Part shown: positions 56,120 through 63,754 of the stretch, in pieces
Position numbering within the stretch: the stretch's first letter is position 1
Layout: every line of letters begins with the position of its first letter
NCBI RefSeq assembly: GCF_004345565.1
Contig: NZ_SLWA01000012.1
Location: forward strand, 1-64,000
Length of the DNA: 64,000 bases
Direction of reading: 5' to 3'
DNA from: Flavobacterium circumlabens
GTDB lineage: Bacteria > Bacteroidota > Bacteroidia > Flavobacteriales > Flavobacteriaceae
The notes under the pieces: generated by a model
The model's database searches: none
Told to the model about the DNA's origin: nothing
The model's input: the letters and a program-made list of their open reading frames with translations, nothing else
Position numbers and translations under genes: made by a program

Positions 56120-56650
56120 TTACTTATTCTTTTTACCGTCTGATTTTTCTTTTTTAGATTCCTTTTTCGATTTTTTATTTACTTTTTTATGCAATCTTTT
56201 TTCGGTTTCTTCGATAAGATAATCAAATTCATTGCTTAACGTTTCAAGTCTTGCTTCTTTTAGCGCTTTCAATGCCTTTTTGAAATCTTTCCGGCTTTCT
56301 AAAAGCATTACTTTTTTAAGAAGAATTTCAACTCTATTAATACCTTTAATTGTCAAAGCAAAATCAATAAGCCTTGTCGCTTCCGCATAATCTTCATTCA
56401 AGATTAAAGTATTGATGTAATGCGCATAAACTTCGATGGCATTGATATTAATTGAAATTGCCTGCTGAAAATATTCCTTGGCTTCTTCATACTTCAATAA
56501 CTGATCGGCCTGAACGCGGCCATAAAGGCATAATGCCATTGTATTTTTATCGTCATAAGACAAAGCATAATCCAGTGATTCTATGGTTTCCACCAACGAA
56601 TACGGATAATTGTCTAAGGCTTCAAAAATGTATTTATCTACTGTTTTCAT
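56120..56650 (-). CDS. TPR-repeat protein at the end of the RtcB-PrfH operon
   Basis: A 176-residue helical protein with about three tetratricopeptide-like repeats (residues 40-145: GRVQADQLLKYEEAKEYFQQAI, AIEVYAHYINTLILNEDYAEA, split for quotation) and a 25-residue Lys/Ser-rich tail. TPR proteins bind other proteins. It starts 37 bases after the prfH stop on the same strand and is followed by the terminator at 56085, so it is probably co-transcribed with prfH. A role in ribosome repair is only suggested by position. Confidence 0.85.
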   Translation of the reverse strand: MKTVDKYIFEALDNYPYSLVETIESLDYALSYDDKNTMALCLYGRVQADQLLKYEEAKEYFQQAISININAIEVYAHYINTLILNEDYAEATRLIDFALTIKGINRVEILLKKVMLLESRKDFKKALKALKEARLETLSNEFDYLIEETEKRLHKKVNKKSKKESKKEKSDGKKNK

Positions 56651-56687
56651 AAATCGTTTTGATTTGGAAATTCAAAAATCAAAGGGA

Positions 56688-57377
56688 TTATTCCCTGTCG
56701 AAATAATCTTCTCTTTTTAATTTTTGTCTTTCCTGTTTGTTTGTTTTTTCCTGTTTCTGTTTTTTAAAATCAGAACCCTGAAAGATCCTTACAGGATTAC
56801 CTCTCTGAATTTGCAGCTGATTCATCCATTGTGCCTGAAATTCGGCTTTAAACTGTTTTACGGCTTCTTCTTTAAATTTCTGCAATAATCTTTCGGTTGC
56901 CAGTTTTTTGTTCTGATGCTGTGATCGCGAATCCATTGCAACAACACTAATTCCGGTTGGAACATGTGTCGCCCGAACCGCCGAGCTGACCTTATTGACA
57001 TGCTGCCCTCCGGCTCCGGAACTTCGCATGGCCTGATAGTGAATATCCTTTTCAGAAATTTCAGTGGCTGTCGAAGTTTCTATTTCGAAAATACCGATAA
57101 ACCAATTTTTCCTTTTATGAAATTTCCTGAACTGACTTTGCCCAATCCACTGAATTGTACCAATCCATGAATTGATAAACGTATCCAGCGTATCGCTTTC
57201 GAGTAAAATCGTTGCGGTTTCTACCGTTCCGTTTTCAATTCCGGTTTCCCTGTGAAGCATTGTGGTTTTGATATTATTTTCCTTGGCTTCTTCTATAAAG
57301 GTTTTTAAAACCTGAGCCACAACCCAGCTGCATTCCGCCGGGCCGCGACCTGATGTTATTTGAATTATTTTTTCCAT
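56688..57377 (-). CDS. prfH: Peptide chain release factor H
   Basis: A 229-residue release-factor-like hydrolase. The peptidyl-tRNA hydrolysis motif GAGGQHVNKVSSAVRATH has GGQ at residues 123-125. The N-terminal region (ITSGRGPAECSWVVAQVL, and GTIQWIG...RKNWFIGI near 73-96) matches PrfH rather than RF1, RF2 or ArfB; the stop-codon-reading domain of RF1/RF2 is absent. Known PrfH releases nascent chains from ribosomes cut in the 16S decoding centre so that RtcB can reseal the rRNA. The chain has a longer C-terminus than E. coli PrfH (about 205 residues), ending in a basic tail. It lies 11 bases downstream of rtcB. Confidence 0.94.
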   Translation of the reverse strand: MEKIIQITSGRGPAECSWVVAQVLKTFIEEAKENNIKTTMLHRETGIENGTVETATILLESDTLDTFINSWIGTIQWIGQSQFRKFHKRKNWFIGIFEIETSTATEISEKDIHYQAMRSSGAGGQHVNKVSSAVRATHVPTGISVVAMDSRSQHQNKKLATERLLQKFKEEAVKQFKAEFQAQWMNQLQIQRGNPVRIFQGSDFKKQKQEKTNKQERQKLKREDYFDRE

Positions 57378-57388
57378 TTCTTACTCAT

Positions 57389-58780
57389 TTAGCGGTCCAT
57401 TCTAACGATTTTTGGAGTGAATGTACCAAGCACATCAACCAGTTCGTTTTGGTTTGCCATTACTTTATTAATGTCTTTGTAGGCCATTGGAGCTTCATCT
57501 ATATTTCCTCCAATTAAACTGACATCGTTTGCTTTCAGAACTTTATTAATTTCGCTTTGGGTGAAGGATTCTTTGCACTTTCTTCGGGAGAAAAGTCGTC
57601 CGGCACCGTGTGAGGCAGAGTTTAAACTCTCCGTATTTCCTTTTCCCTTCACAATAAATCCCGGAGCCGTCATGGAACCCGGAATAATGCCCAGTTCACC
57701 AACATTTGCAGGGGTCGCCCCTTTACGATGTACAATAGCTTCCTTGCCGTTTACAATTTCCTTCCAGGCAAAATTGTGATGATTTTCGATTGTGACTACC
57801 ACTCGTTTTCCAATCGCTTTTGCAATTCTTCTGTGAATATTATCGTGACAGGCCTTGGCATAATCTCCGGCTAAATTCATCGCCAGCCAGTATTCCTGAC
57901 CATCATGCGTATTCAGATCCAGCCAGGCCAAATGCTGTACATTTTTTGGTAACGGACATTGTTTAGTCGCCAGATACGTATAATGTTTCGCAATATTGGC
58001 TCCCAATCCTCTTGAGCCGCTGTGTGACAGCACGGCAAAATACTCCCCGACACCAATTTTCCATTCATTAAGCGCATCGGTAATTTTTGCAATTCCAAAT
58101 TCTACAAAATGATTGCCTCCGCCTGAAGTCCCAAGCTGTTTGTATGCTTTAGGCAAAAGATTTTCCAAAAGTGGAATATCCTGAAATTCACTCCGGCTGA
58201 ACAATTCATGATCTGCTTTTATGGCGTGGGTCTCATACATTCCAAATTTGGTATTGTCTTTTAAAATGGCCTGTAGCTGATGTTCTTTTCCTTTGAAAAA
58301 TGAAGCCGGAATGTCAAAAATGGACAAACTCATGCGGCATCCGATGTCAACACCAACTCCGTACGGAATTACGGCATTATCTGTTGCCAGCACACCGCCA
58401 ATCGGCAATCCGTAACCGGAGTGCGCGTCAGGCATTAAAGCTCCGGCAACTGAAATTGGCAATTTTAAAGCATCATACAACTGGTATTTTGCCTGCTCAT
58501 CAATTTCATTTTCCCCGAAAATCGAAAACGGCGCCCGGGTATTATTAAGCTGATGCATTCTTACCTGTACCGGATTTACCAATCCTTCCGCAACTTTCCC
58601 CCAGGTTCCGTGTCCCGTAAATTTTTCCGGAAACAACAAAACTTCTTTGGCTTCGGTTAATATGCTCTCTTTTTTTTCTCTTTTTCTGTATCTGTTGATC
58701 TGCCCTAAAGCAATATTGATACTGTTATTTTTTGGAAAGCCTATTTTTATAAGGTCCTTTCCGGATAATTTATTTCCCAT
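57389..58780 (-). CDS. rtcB: RtcB-family RNA-splicing ligase (RtcB2 type)
   Basis: A 463-residue GTP- and Mn-dependent ligase that joins 2',3'-cyclic phosphate or 3'-phosphate ends to 5'-OH ends. All active-site residues are present: Asp145 and Cys148 in GVGVDIGCRM, His224 in GGGNHFVEFG, His253 in VLSHSGSRGLG, His334/335 in IENHHNFAW, and the guanylylated His391 in ASHGAGRLFSRR. RKGATPANVGELGIIPGSM is also canonical. Partnering with PrfH marks it as the RtcB2 kind, which reseals 16S rRNA cut by nucleases such as colicin E3. Its ATG overlaps the stop of the upstream gene by one base (TAATG). Confidence 0.95.
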   Translation of the reverse strand: MGNKLSGKDLIKIGFPKNNSINIALGQINRYRKREKKESILTEAKEVLLFPEKFTGHGTWGKVAEGLVNPVQVRMHQLNNTRAPFSIFGENEIDEQAKYQLYDALKLPISVAGALMPDAHSGYGLPIGGVLATDNAVIPYGVGVDIGCRMSLSIFDIPASFFKGKEHQLQAILKDNTKFGMYETHAIKADHELFSRSEFQDIPLLENLLPKAYKQLGTSGGGNHFVEFGIAKITDALNEWKIGVGEYFAVLSHSGSRGLGANIAKHYTYLATKQCPLPKNVQHLAWLDLNTHDGQEYWLAMNLAGDYAKACHDNIHRRIAKAIGKRVVVTIENHHNFAWKEIVNGKEAIVHRKGATPANVGELGIIPGSMTAPGFIVKGKGNTESLNSASHGAGRLFSRRKCKESFTQSEINKVLKANDVSLIGGNIDEAPMAYKDINKVMANQNELVDVLGTFTPKIVRMDR

Positions 58781-59523
58781 TAGGTATATTTTTCTTCCAG
58801 ATACGCTTCGTATATCGTATTCAGATTTTTAGTATTGATTTGATTGTTATTTTTTAGTTTCTCCAAACTGTAATAATAACTGGCGTCTCTGTTACCGCTT
58901 TTATAAATCTTATATCCCAGATCCCGATTTTGTATGTAATTTTCTATAAGCCTTAATTCACTTTCAAGCACTGCGTCTACAGCTTTTTGATGTGTAATGA
59001 TATTCGGCTCAATTTTAAATACAAAACGCCAGGATTCCGTAAATTGATAATAAGTCTTAAAACAACGGCATCGATCCGACCATTTTTCGATTCGTGTAAA
59101 GCAGGATTTTTCCTTGTCAGTTAGTTCGAATTTATTCGTATTCCATTCGCTGACATTGATTTTCGCTAGAAATTGCTCCTTTGGATTCTCTGTTTTTTTT
59201 CCAAAGCGCTTTTTCCGACTGGTGAATGTTTTTTGATTCGAAAATTGAAAAGTGTTTATTTTTTCCAATACATTCAAATAAAACATTGCTTCGTCTGAGC
59301 GTAAAACATCTTTTCGAACTACAAAAAAACGAACCCATCCTTTTTGATAAGGTTCTTTCAATGCTATCAAAGGCAATTCTTTAATTGCCAGATAGATTGC
59401 ATGTTTTCTTTTTGATAATTGAACAAGATGTTTTTCAAAATCCTCTTTAACCAATCTTTTTTTGCGTCTTTTTTTCTTTAAACGACTACATTGAATGTAA
59501 TCGTCGAAAAGAGAATTGTCCAT
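58780..59523 (-). CDS. Unrecognised basic protein, first gene of the RtcB-PrfH operon
   Basis: A 247-residue protein with no family I recognise. The N-terminus has a strongly basic patch (RLKKKRRKKRL, residues 14-24), useful for RNA binding. The middle is rich in aromatic and Lys residues and holds a Cys-rich spot near 150-160 (SCFTRIEKWSDRCRCF). The C-terminal third is helical and charged, ending YLEEKYT. No signal peptide or membrane segment is seen, so it is cytoplasmic. Its stop TAA overlaps the rtcB start (TAATG), strong evidence of joint translation and perhaps of a physical partnership. A role as damage sensor, rRNA-binding adaptor or end-processing enzyme is possible but not shown. 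Confidence 0.85.
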   Translation of the reverse strand: MDNSLFDDYIQCSRLKKKRRKKRLVKEDFEKHLVQLSKRKHAIYLAIKELPLIALKEPYQKGWVRFFVVRKDVLRSDEAMFYLNVLEKINTFQFSNQKTFTSRKKRFGKKTENPKEQFLAKINVSEWNTNKFELTDKEKSCFTRIEKWSDRCRCFKTYYQFTESWRFVFKIEPNIITHQKAVDAVLESELRLIENYIQNRDLGYKIYKSGNRDASYYYSLEKLKNNNQINTKNLNTIYEAYLEEKYT

Positions 59524-59580
59524 TAAAAAAAAATTAAATTAATTTCTGACTCAAACATTTAAAAATGCAGGGCAAAACAT

Positions 59581-59599
59581 TTTATCTGAAACAGATAAA
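59581..59599. promoter_or_regulatory. Perfect inverted repeat upstream of the repair operon
   Basis: TTTATCTG, AAA, CAGATAAA: an 8-bp perfect dyad 58 bases before the first ATG of the operon and downstream of the terminator at 59638. It could be an operator for a dimeric regulator or a hairpin in the leader. A poor promoter-like sequence follows it (AATGTTTG near the start), so an internal promoter is possible. Confidence 0.4.
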
Positions 59600-59637
59600 T
59601 TAAGTTCTTTGATCGGGAATTTTTTGAAGTGTCCAGA

Positions 59638-59672
59638 ATAAAAAAAGCCCGAAAGTTATTTCCTTCGGGCTT
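59638..59672 (-). terminator. Terminator between leader ORF and repair operon (candidate attenuator)
   Basis: On the minus strand AAGCCCGAAGG (59672-59662) pairs with the segment ending TTCGGGCTT (59653-59645), about 11 bp with one G-T pair and a six-base loop, followed by seven T. No complete minus-strand gene other than the 28-codon leader ORF lies upstream, so this stem would stop transcription before the operon unless the alternative pairing forms. Confidence 0.8.
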
Positions 59673-59696
59673 CTTCTTATATCTAAAATTGATTTA

Positions 59697-59783
59697 CTAG
59701 GATTGAGAAAAGCCACGAAGACACATGCCAACAGAATCTGATCCTGATGCGATGTTTTGAGAGGTAAAGTTTAATACAAACAT
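59697..59783 (-). CDS. Candidate 28-residue leader peptide of the RtcB-PrfH operon
   Basis: ATG at 59783, stop TAG at 59699-59697; the peptide starts MFVLNFTSQNIASG and ends VGMCLRGFSQS. It is Ser-rich with no signal or membrane segment. The codons for C-L-R-G-F (59724-59710) overlap an RNA segment able to pair either with the bases just before the ATG (ACGAAGACA, 59792-59784, a 9-bp perfect match) or with the 5' arm of the downstream terminator. A promoter-like pair lies 40 bases upstream. I rate it as a leader ORF rather than a free-standing gene because of these pairings. Chance is not excluded, and the ACGAAGACAC part could come from a dispersed repeat. Confidence 0.45.
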   Translation of the reverse strand: MFVLNFTSQNIASGSDSVGMCLRGFSQS

Positions 59784-59823
59784 TGTCTTCGTTATTAATA
59801 ATTAATGATTTATTTTTCTGAGG

Positions 59824-59856
59824 CAAATTTTGTGAAATATTTTCCTAATAAACAAA
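59824..59856 (-). promoter_or_regulatory. Candidate promoter of the leader/repair operon
   Basis: On the minus strand TTTG (59856-59853), 21 bases, then AAAATTTG (59831-59824), which differs from TAnnTTTG only at the first base. Transcription would start near 59817, giving a 5' leader that contains all four attenuator segments. Confidence 0.4.
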
Positions 59857-60011
59857 TTATTATCGAAATATTTTTCAGAAATACGACAAAACAACTGATT
59901 TACAGTTGTTTAAATTTAAAAATGAAATTCAAATCATAAGCAATCGTTAAAACCAATTTTAACTACATATTTTGCTTAAATTTACAGCTATCAAAAAATA
60001 AACCCAAAATT

Positions 60012-61601
60012 ATGCCAACCGACTGTATCAGCTACCAAAACTCAGGATATTTCTCGACTTTGATACAAGATTATTTAGAACAAAAACCGGATTTAAAACC
60101 GCTATATAATAATTTTCCAGTACTGGAAAACTTTGAAAAACAAATCATTGAAAAACAGCAGAATTTCAATAATCAAAACCGAATTCCGTTAGTTTCTGTT
60201 TTAAAAGAGCAATACGCTGCCCTTGAAATTTCAGATTTAACACAACAAAATATTGAGCTTTTAGCGCACGAAAGTACGTTTACAGTGACGACCGGGCATC
60301 AGTTAAATCTTTTTAGCGGGCCGCTATATTTTCTTTATAAAATCATATCGACCATCAATCTGACCAAGGAATTGAAATCGAAATATCCTAATTTCAATTT
60401 TGTACCTGTTTATTGGATGGCGACCGAGGATCACGATTTCGAAGAGATTAATTATTTCAATTTTAAAGGAAAAAAATTCCGTTGGAACACCGAAAGTACT
60501 GGTCCTGTAGGAAGACTTTCAACAGAAGGCCTGACCGAATTTTTCGAAATTTATGCCTTAGAATTAGGATCCAGTACGAATGCCAATATCCTGAAAAAAC
60601 TATTTGAAGACGCTTACCTAAAACATAATACACTTGCGGATGCTACCCGTTTTTTAGCGAATGGATTATTTTCTTCCCAGGGTTTAGTCATTATAGATGC
60701 TGATAGTGCCGATTTAAAACGCGCCTTTGTTCCTTACATCAAAGAAGAATTGTTAGAGCAGACTTCTTTTAAAACCGTTCAGGAAACTATTGAAAAATTA
60801 AAAAATTATACGGTTCAGGTAAATCCTCGTGAAATCAATTTGTTTTATATTGAAGATAATCTGCGTGAACGCATTGTTTTTGAAAATGATAAATTCATGG
60901 TCAATAACACCAAAACTTCATTTTCAAAAGAAGAAATTTTAAACTTACTGGAAAGTAATCCTGAAAAATTCAGTCCAAATGTGATTATGCGACCGTTGTA
61001 TCAGGAAATTATTTTGCCTAATTTATGTTACATCGGCGGAGGCGGGGAAATTGCGTACTGGCTGGAATTAAAATCTTTCTTTGATGCTGTAAATATTACC
61101 TTCCCAATGATTCTGGTTCGAAATTCCGTATTGCTGACAACGGAGAAACAGGCTAAAAAAGCGGATCAGTTAGGTTTAAGCTGGAAAGATTTATTTACCA
61201 AACCAGCCGATTTGGTCAATGCTGTAACGCATAAAATTTCAGAATTCCCAATTGACCTGACTCCTCAAAAAGAAATTCTGGAGAAACAATTTGAATATCT
61301 GTCTGAGTTAGCTCAAAAAACGGACAAATCGTTTACCGGAGCAGTAAAAGCCCAGGAAGTAAAGCAGAAAAAAGGATTGGAAAATCTGGAGAAACGTTTG
61401 CTTAAGGCACAAAAAAGAAAATTAAACGACCAGTTAGAGCGTGTTGTGGATTTACAATGTCAATTGTTTCCAAATAACAGCTTACAGGAACGCCAGAGTA
61501 ATTTTTCCGAGTTTTATTTAGAAAAAGGTGAACAACTGATTCCATTATTAACGCAGAAATTAAAACCTCTAGCCACCAATTTCTCCATTATAACCATATA
61601 A
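60012..61601 (+). CDS. bshC: Bacillithiol biosynthesis cysteine-adding enzyme
   Basis: A 529-residue enzyme of the BshC family, which adds Cys to glucosaminyl-malate in the last step of bacillithiol synthesis. Marks are TGHQLNLFSGPLYFLYKI near 95-112, VPVYWMATEDHDFEEI near 135-150, and the long coiled-coil from about 410 to 500 (QKKGLENLEKRLLKAQKRKLNDQL in part). Length is close to the usual 520-540. The Rossmann-like core and the coiled coil are both complete. It is divergent from the repair operon and may be co-transcribed with the downstream gene. Confidence 0.95.
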   Translation: MPTDCISYQNSGYFSTLIQDYLEQKPDLKPLYNNFPVLENFEKQIIEKQQNFNNQNRIPLVSVLKEQYAALEISDLTQQNIELLAHESTFTVTTGHQLNLFSGPLYFLYKIISTINLTKELKSKYPNFNFVPVYWMATEDHDFEEINYFNFKGKKFRWNTESTGPVGRLSTEGLTEFFEIYALELGSSTNANILKKLFEDAYLKHNTLADATRFLANGLFSSQGLVIIDADSADLKRAFVPYIKEELLEQTSFKTVQETIEKLKNYTVQVNPREINLFYIEDNLRERIVFENDKFMVNNTKTSFSKEEILNLLESNPEKFSPNVIMRPLYQEIILPNLCYIGGGGEIAYWLELKSFFDAVNITFPMILVRNSVLLTTEKQAKKADQLGLSWKDLFTKPADLVNAVTHKISEFPIDLTPQKEILEKQFEYLSELAQKTDKSFTGAVKAQEVKQKKGLENLEKRLLKAQKRKLNDQLERVVDLQCQLFPNNSLQERQSNFSEFYLEKGEQLIPLLTQKLKPLATNFSIITI

Positions 61602-61716
61602 TTTATACTTTAACACAATAATTTCAGGATAAAATAACCACCTGATCCTGAAAGTATTGTTTTTAAACCAAATAGCGACTTTTAAAATTATTAACTAACC
61701 AATTTACCCAAAACCA

Positions 61717-62988
61717 ATGGTAAAAGAACGCTTAATTTCGCTAGATGTCTTTCGCGGACTCACAATTTTATTAATGACGATTGTCAACAATCCCGGAGAT
61801 TGGGGCCATGTCTTCCCTCCACTTTTACATGCCGAATGGAATGGCTGTACGCTAACCGACTTAGTATTTCCTTTTTTTGTATTTATTATGGGAGTGGCCG
61901 TTCCTCTTGCCATGCCGGATAAAAAATACGACAGCACGACCTTTAATAAAATCCTGGTACGTTCCTTAAGAATGTTATGCCTGGGGATTTTCTTCAATTA
62001 TTTCGGAAAAATACAGCTTTTTGGCCTCGAAGGAATTCCATTACTTATGGGGCGACTAATTATTACAATCGGTGTTGGATATGCCCTGATGGGGAATTTT
62101 AATTCTAAATTAAAAAATATATTTGCTTTTTCGATCTTACTGATCTACCTCTTTTTGGCATACAGCGGAATCGAAGCCTATCACGATGTGCGTCTTCCCG
62201 GAGTTTTACAGCGAATTGCAGTGGTATATTTTGTTGTGTCCCTCTTATATCTAAAAACATCACAAAAGACACAAATCATAACAGGAGTTGTTTTATTATT
62301 GGGTTATTGGACCGCTATGACCTTGATACCGGTTCCCGGAATCGGCGAAGCGAATCTTGACAAAGGAACCAATTTAGCAGCATGGCTGGACAGTGTTCTC
62401 CTAAAAGGTCATATGTACCGTGGCACTGTAACCTGGGATCCGGAGGGAATTCTGAGTACCATTCCATCTATCGTAAATGGAATTATTGGTCTTTTGATTG
62501 GTCAGTTATTACAACTTAAAATTGCAAAAACTGAGATTGCAAAAAAAATGATAATAGCCGGAATAGTCTTAATTATTGCCGGGCTGCTTTGGAATATCGT
62601 TTTCCCAATCAACAAATCGATCTGGACCAGCAGCTATGTCTTATACACCACCGGACTCGCTACAACTGTCTTGTCTATTCTCTACTACATTATTGATATT
62701 GCAGCATATAAAAAAGGTTTCAAATTATTTTTGATCTGGGGTGTAAATCCAATGATTGTGTTTTTTGCCTCTCAGATTATACCGCAGGCTTTGGTTATGA
62801 TTCAGTTTGAAAATCCACATAAGGCCGGAGAACAAATTAATCTTCTGAGTTATTTATACGGTTACGGAATTGCTCCATTTTTCGGTAATCCAATGATGGC
62901 GTCTTTCGCGGGTGCATTGGTTTATGTCGCCATCTGGACTTTTATTCTATGGATATTCTACAAAAACAAACTCATTTTTAAAGTTTAG
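61717..62988 (+). CDS. NagX/HGSNAT-like membrane acyltransferase (DUF5009)
   Basis: A 423-residue integral membrane protein with about 10-12 hydrophobic segments. The opening RLISLDVFRGLTILLMTIVNNPGDWG, then HAEWNGCTLTDLVFPFFVFIMGVAVP and RLPGVLQRIAVVY, is the signature of the heparan-alpha-glucosaminide N-acetyltransferase-like group (DUF5009/NagX). It is thought to acetylate sugars across the inner membrane or carry amino sugars; for this copy the substrate is not known. A terminator-like hairpin lies within the repeat at 62996-63120 downstream. Confidence 0.9.
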   Translation: MVKERLISLDVFRGLTILLMTIVNNPGDWGHVFPPLLHAEWNGCTLTDLVFPFFVFIMGVAVPLAMPDKKYDSTTFNKILVRSLRMLCLGIFFNYFGKIQLFGLEGIPLLMGRLIITIGVGYALMGNFNSKLKNIFAFSILLIYLFLAYSGIEAYHDVRLPGVLQRIAVVYFVVSLLYLKTSQKTQIITGVVLLLGYWTAMTLIPVPGIGEANLDKGTNLAAWLDSVLLKGHMYRGTVTWDPEGILSTIPSIVNGIIGLLIGQLLQLKIAKTEIAKKMIIAGIVLIIAGLLWNIVFPINKSIWTSSYVLYTTGLATTVLSILYYIIDIAAYKKGFKLFLIWGVNPMIVFFASQIIPQALVMIQFENPHKAGEQINLLSYLYGYGIAPFFGNPMMASFAGALVYVAIWTFILWIFYKNKLIFKV

Positions 62989-62995
62989 TTTTTTC

Positions 62996-63120
62996 TTTTA
63001 CCACATAAGTTATGTAAGATAATATAAGGAGAGGCGCACAAAGAGTGCGTCTTTTTCTTTTTCTGCCGCTAAACATATCGGCTTTTACTTAGATGAACTT
63101 ACATAACTTATATGGTAAAA
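62996..63120. repeat. 125-bp interspersed element with 23-bp terminal inverted repeats
   Basis: Bases 62996-63018 are the reverse complement of 63098-63120 at 22 of 23 positions. The element is noncoding, carries an internal hairpin (63032-63052) and ends in TTTTACCA/TGGTAAAA. A related half-element lies at 31431-31460. This is MITE-like in layout, though no transposase or target duplication was identified. Confidence 0.75.
63032..63057 (+). terminator. Terminator inside the interspersed element, after the NagX-like gene
   Basis: GGCGCAC and GTGCGTC pair (one G-T), loop AAAGA, followed by TTTTTCTTTTT. It can end the bshC/NagX-like transcript. Confidence 0.75.
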
Positions 63121-63199
63121 AAACGCACTCTTCTTTAGCAAAACAACATTTCATGATGTTTTAATTATCAATTAATTAAAATTAATTCATAAAAAAGTC

Positions 63200-63207
63200 T
63201 ATTTTTG
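63200..63207 (+). promoter_or_regulatory. -7 box TATTTTTG of ndk
   Basis: Perfect TAnnTTTG match 26 bases before the ndk ATG (63233), in an otherwise AT-rich leader. No clear -33 TTTG at standard spacing. Confidence 0.55.
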
Positions 63208-63232
63208 CACAAAATTTAAAAAACGCAAGAAA

Positions 63233-63652
63233 ATGGCAACAAATAGAACTTTTACAATGATTAAGCCGGATGCAGTAGCAAACGGACACATCGGGAACAT
63301 ATTAGCAATGATTACTAACGGAGGTTTCAAAATCGTTTCGTTAAAATTAACTCAATTAACCGTAGCTGATGCTGAGGCATTTTATGCTGTTCACGCTGCA
63401 AGACCTTTCTACGGAGAATTAGTTGAATTCATGTCACGCGGACCAATTGTTGCTGCAATTTTAGAAAAAGAAAACGCAGTAGAAGATTTCAGAACTTTAA
63501 TTGGAGCTACAAATCCAGCTGAAGCTGCTGAAGGAACTATTCGTAAAGCATACGCAACTTCTATCGGAGAAAATGCAGTTCACGGTTCAGACAGCGACGA
63601 AAATGCTGCTATCGAAGGTGCATTCCACTTTGCTGGAAGAGAGCAATTTTAG
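63233..63652 (+). CDS. ndk: Nucleoside diphosphate kinase
   Basis: A 139-residue enzyme that transfers gamma-phosphate between nucleoside triphosphates and diphosphates. RTFTMIKPDAVANGHIG opens the fold, the phospho-accepting His lies in NAVHGSDSDENAAIE (about 118), and FYGELVEFMSRGPIVAAIL is present near 60-78. Length and motifs are standard. It is monocistronic, with its own promoter and a terminator at 63702. Confidence 0.97.
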   Translation: MATNRTFTMIKPDAVANGHIGNILAMITNGGFKIVSLKLTQLTVADAEAFYAVHAARPFYGELVEFMSRGPIVAAILEKENAVEDFRTLIGATNPAEAAEGTIRKAYATSIGENAVHGSDSDENAAIEGAFHFAGREQF

Positions 63653-63659
63653 ATTTTAG

Positions 63660-63677
63660 TCCCGATAGCTATCGGGA
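63660..63677. repeat. Perfect 18-bp palindrome TCCCGATAGC/GCTATCGGGA
   Basis: Exact palindrome centred between 63668 and 63669, eight bases after the ndk stop. It resembles other dispersed palindromes of this window and may be part of an interspersed repeat; it is followed by the main terminator. Confidence 0.65.
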
Positions 63678-63701
63678 TAGATTTTAGAGTTTAGCACAAA
63701 A

Positions 63702-63736
63702 AAAAAATCCATTCGCGATGCGAATGGATTTTTTTT
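63702..63736. terminator. Bidirectional terminator between ndk and the edge gene
   Basis: ATCCATTCGC (63707-63716), loop GAT, GCGAATGGAT (63720-63729), with A and T runs on both sides. It serves ndk (plus) and the partial gene at 63755 (minus). Confidence 0.93.
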
Positions 63737-63754
63737 ATTCTGATTGTAAAATGA

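Noticed and set aside
62996..63120. Insertion sequence
   Set aside because: Only 125 bases, no transposase frame and no visible target-site duplication; at most a MITE-like remnant.
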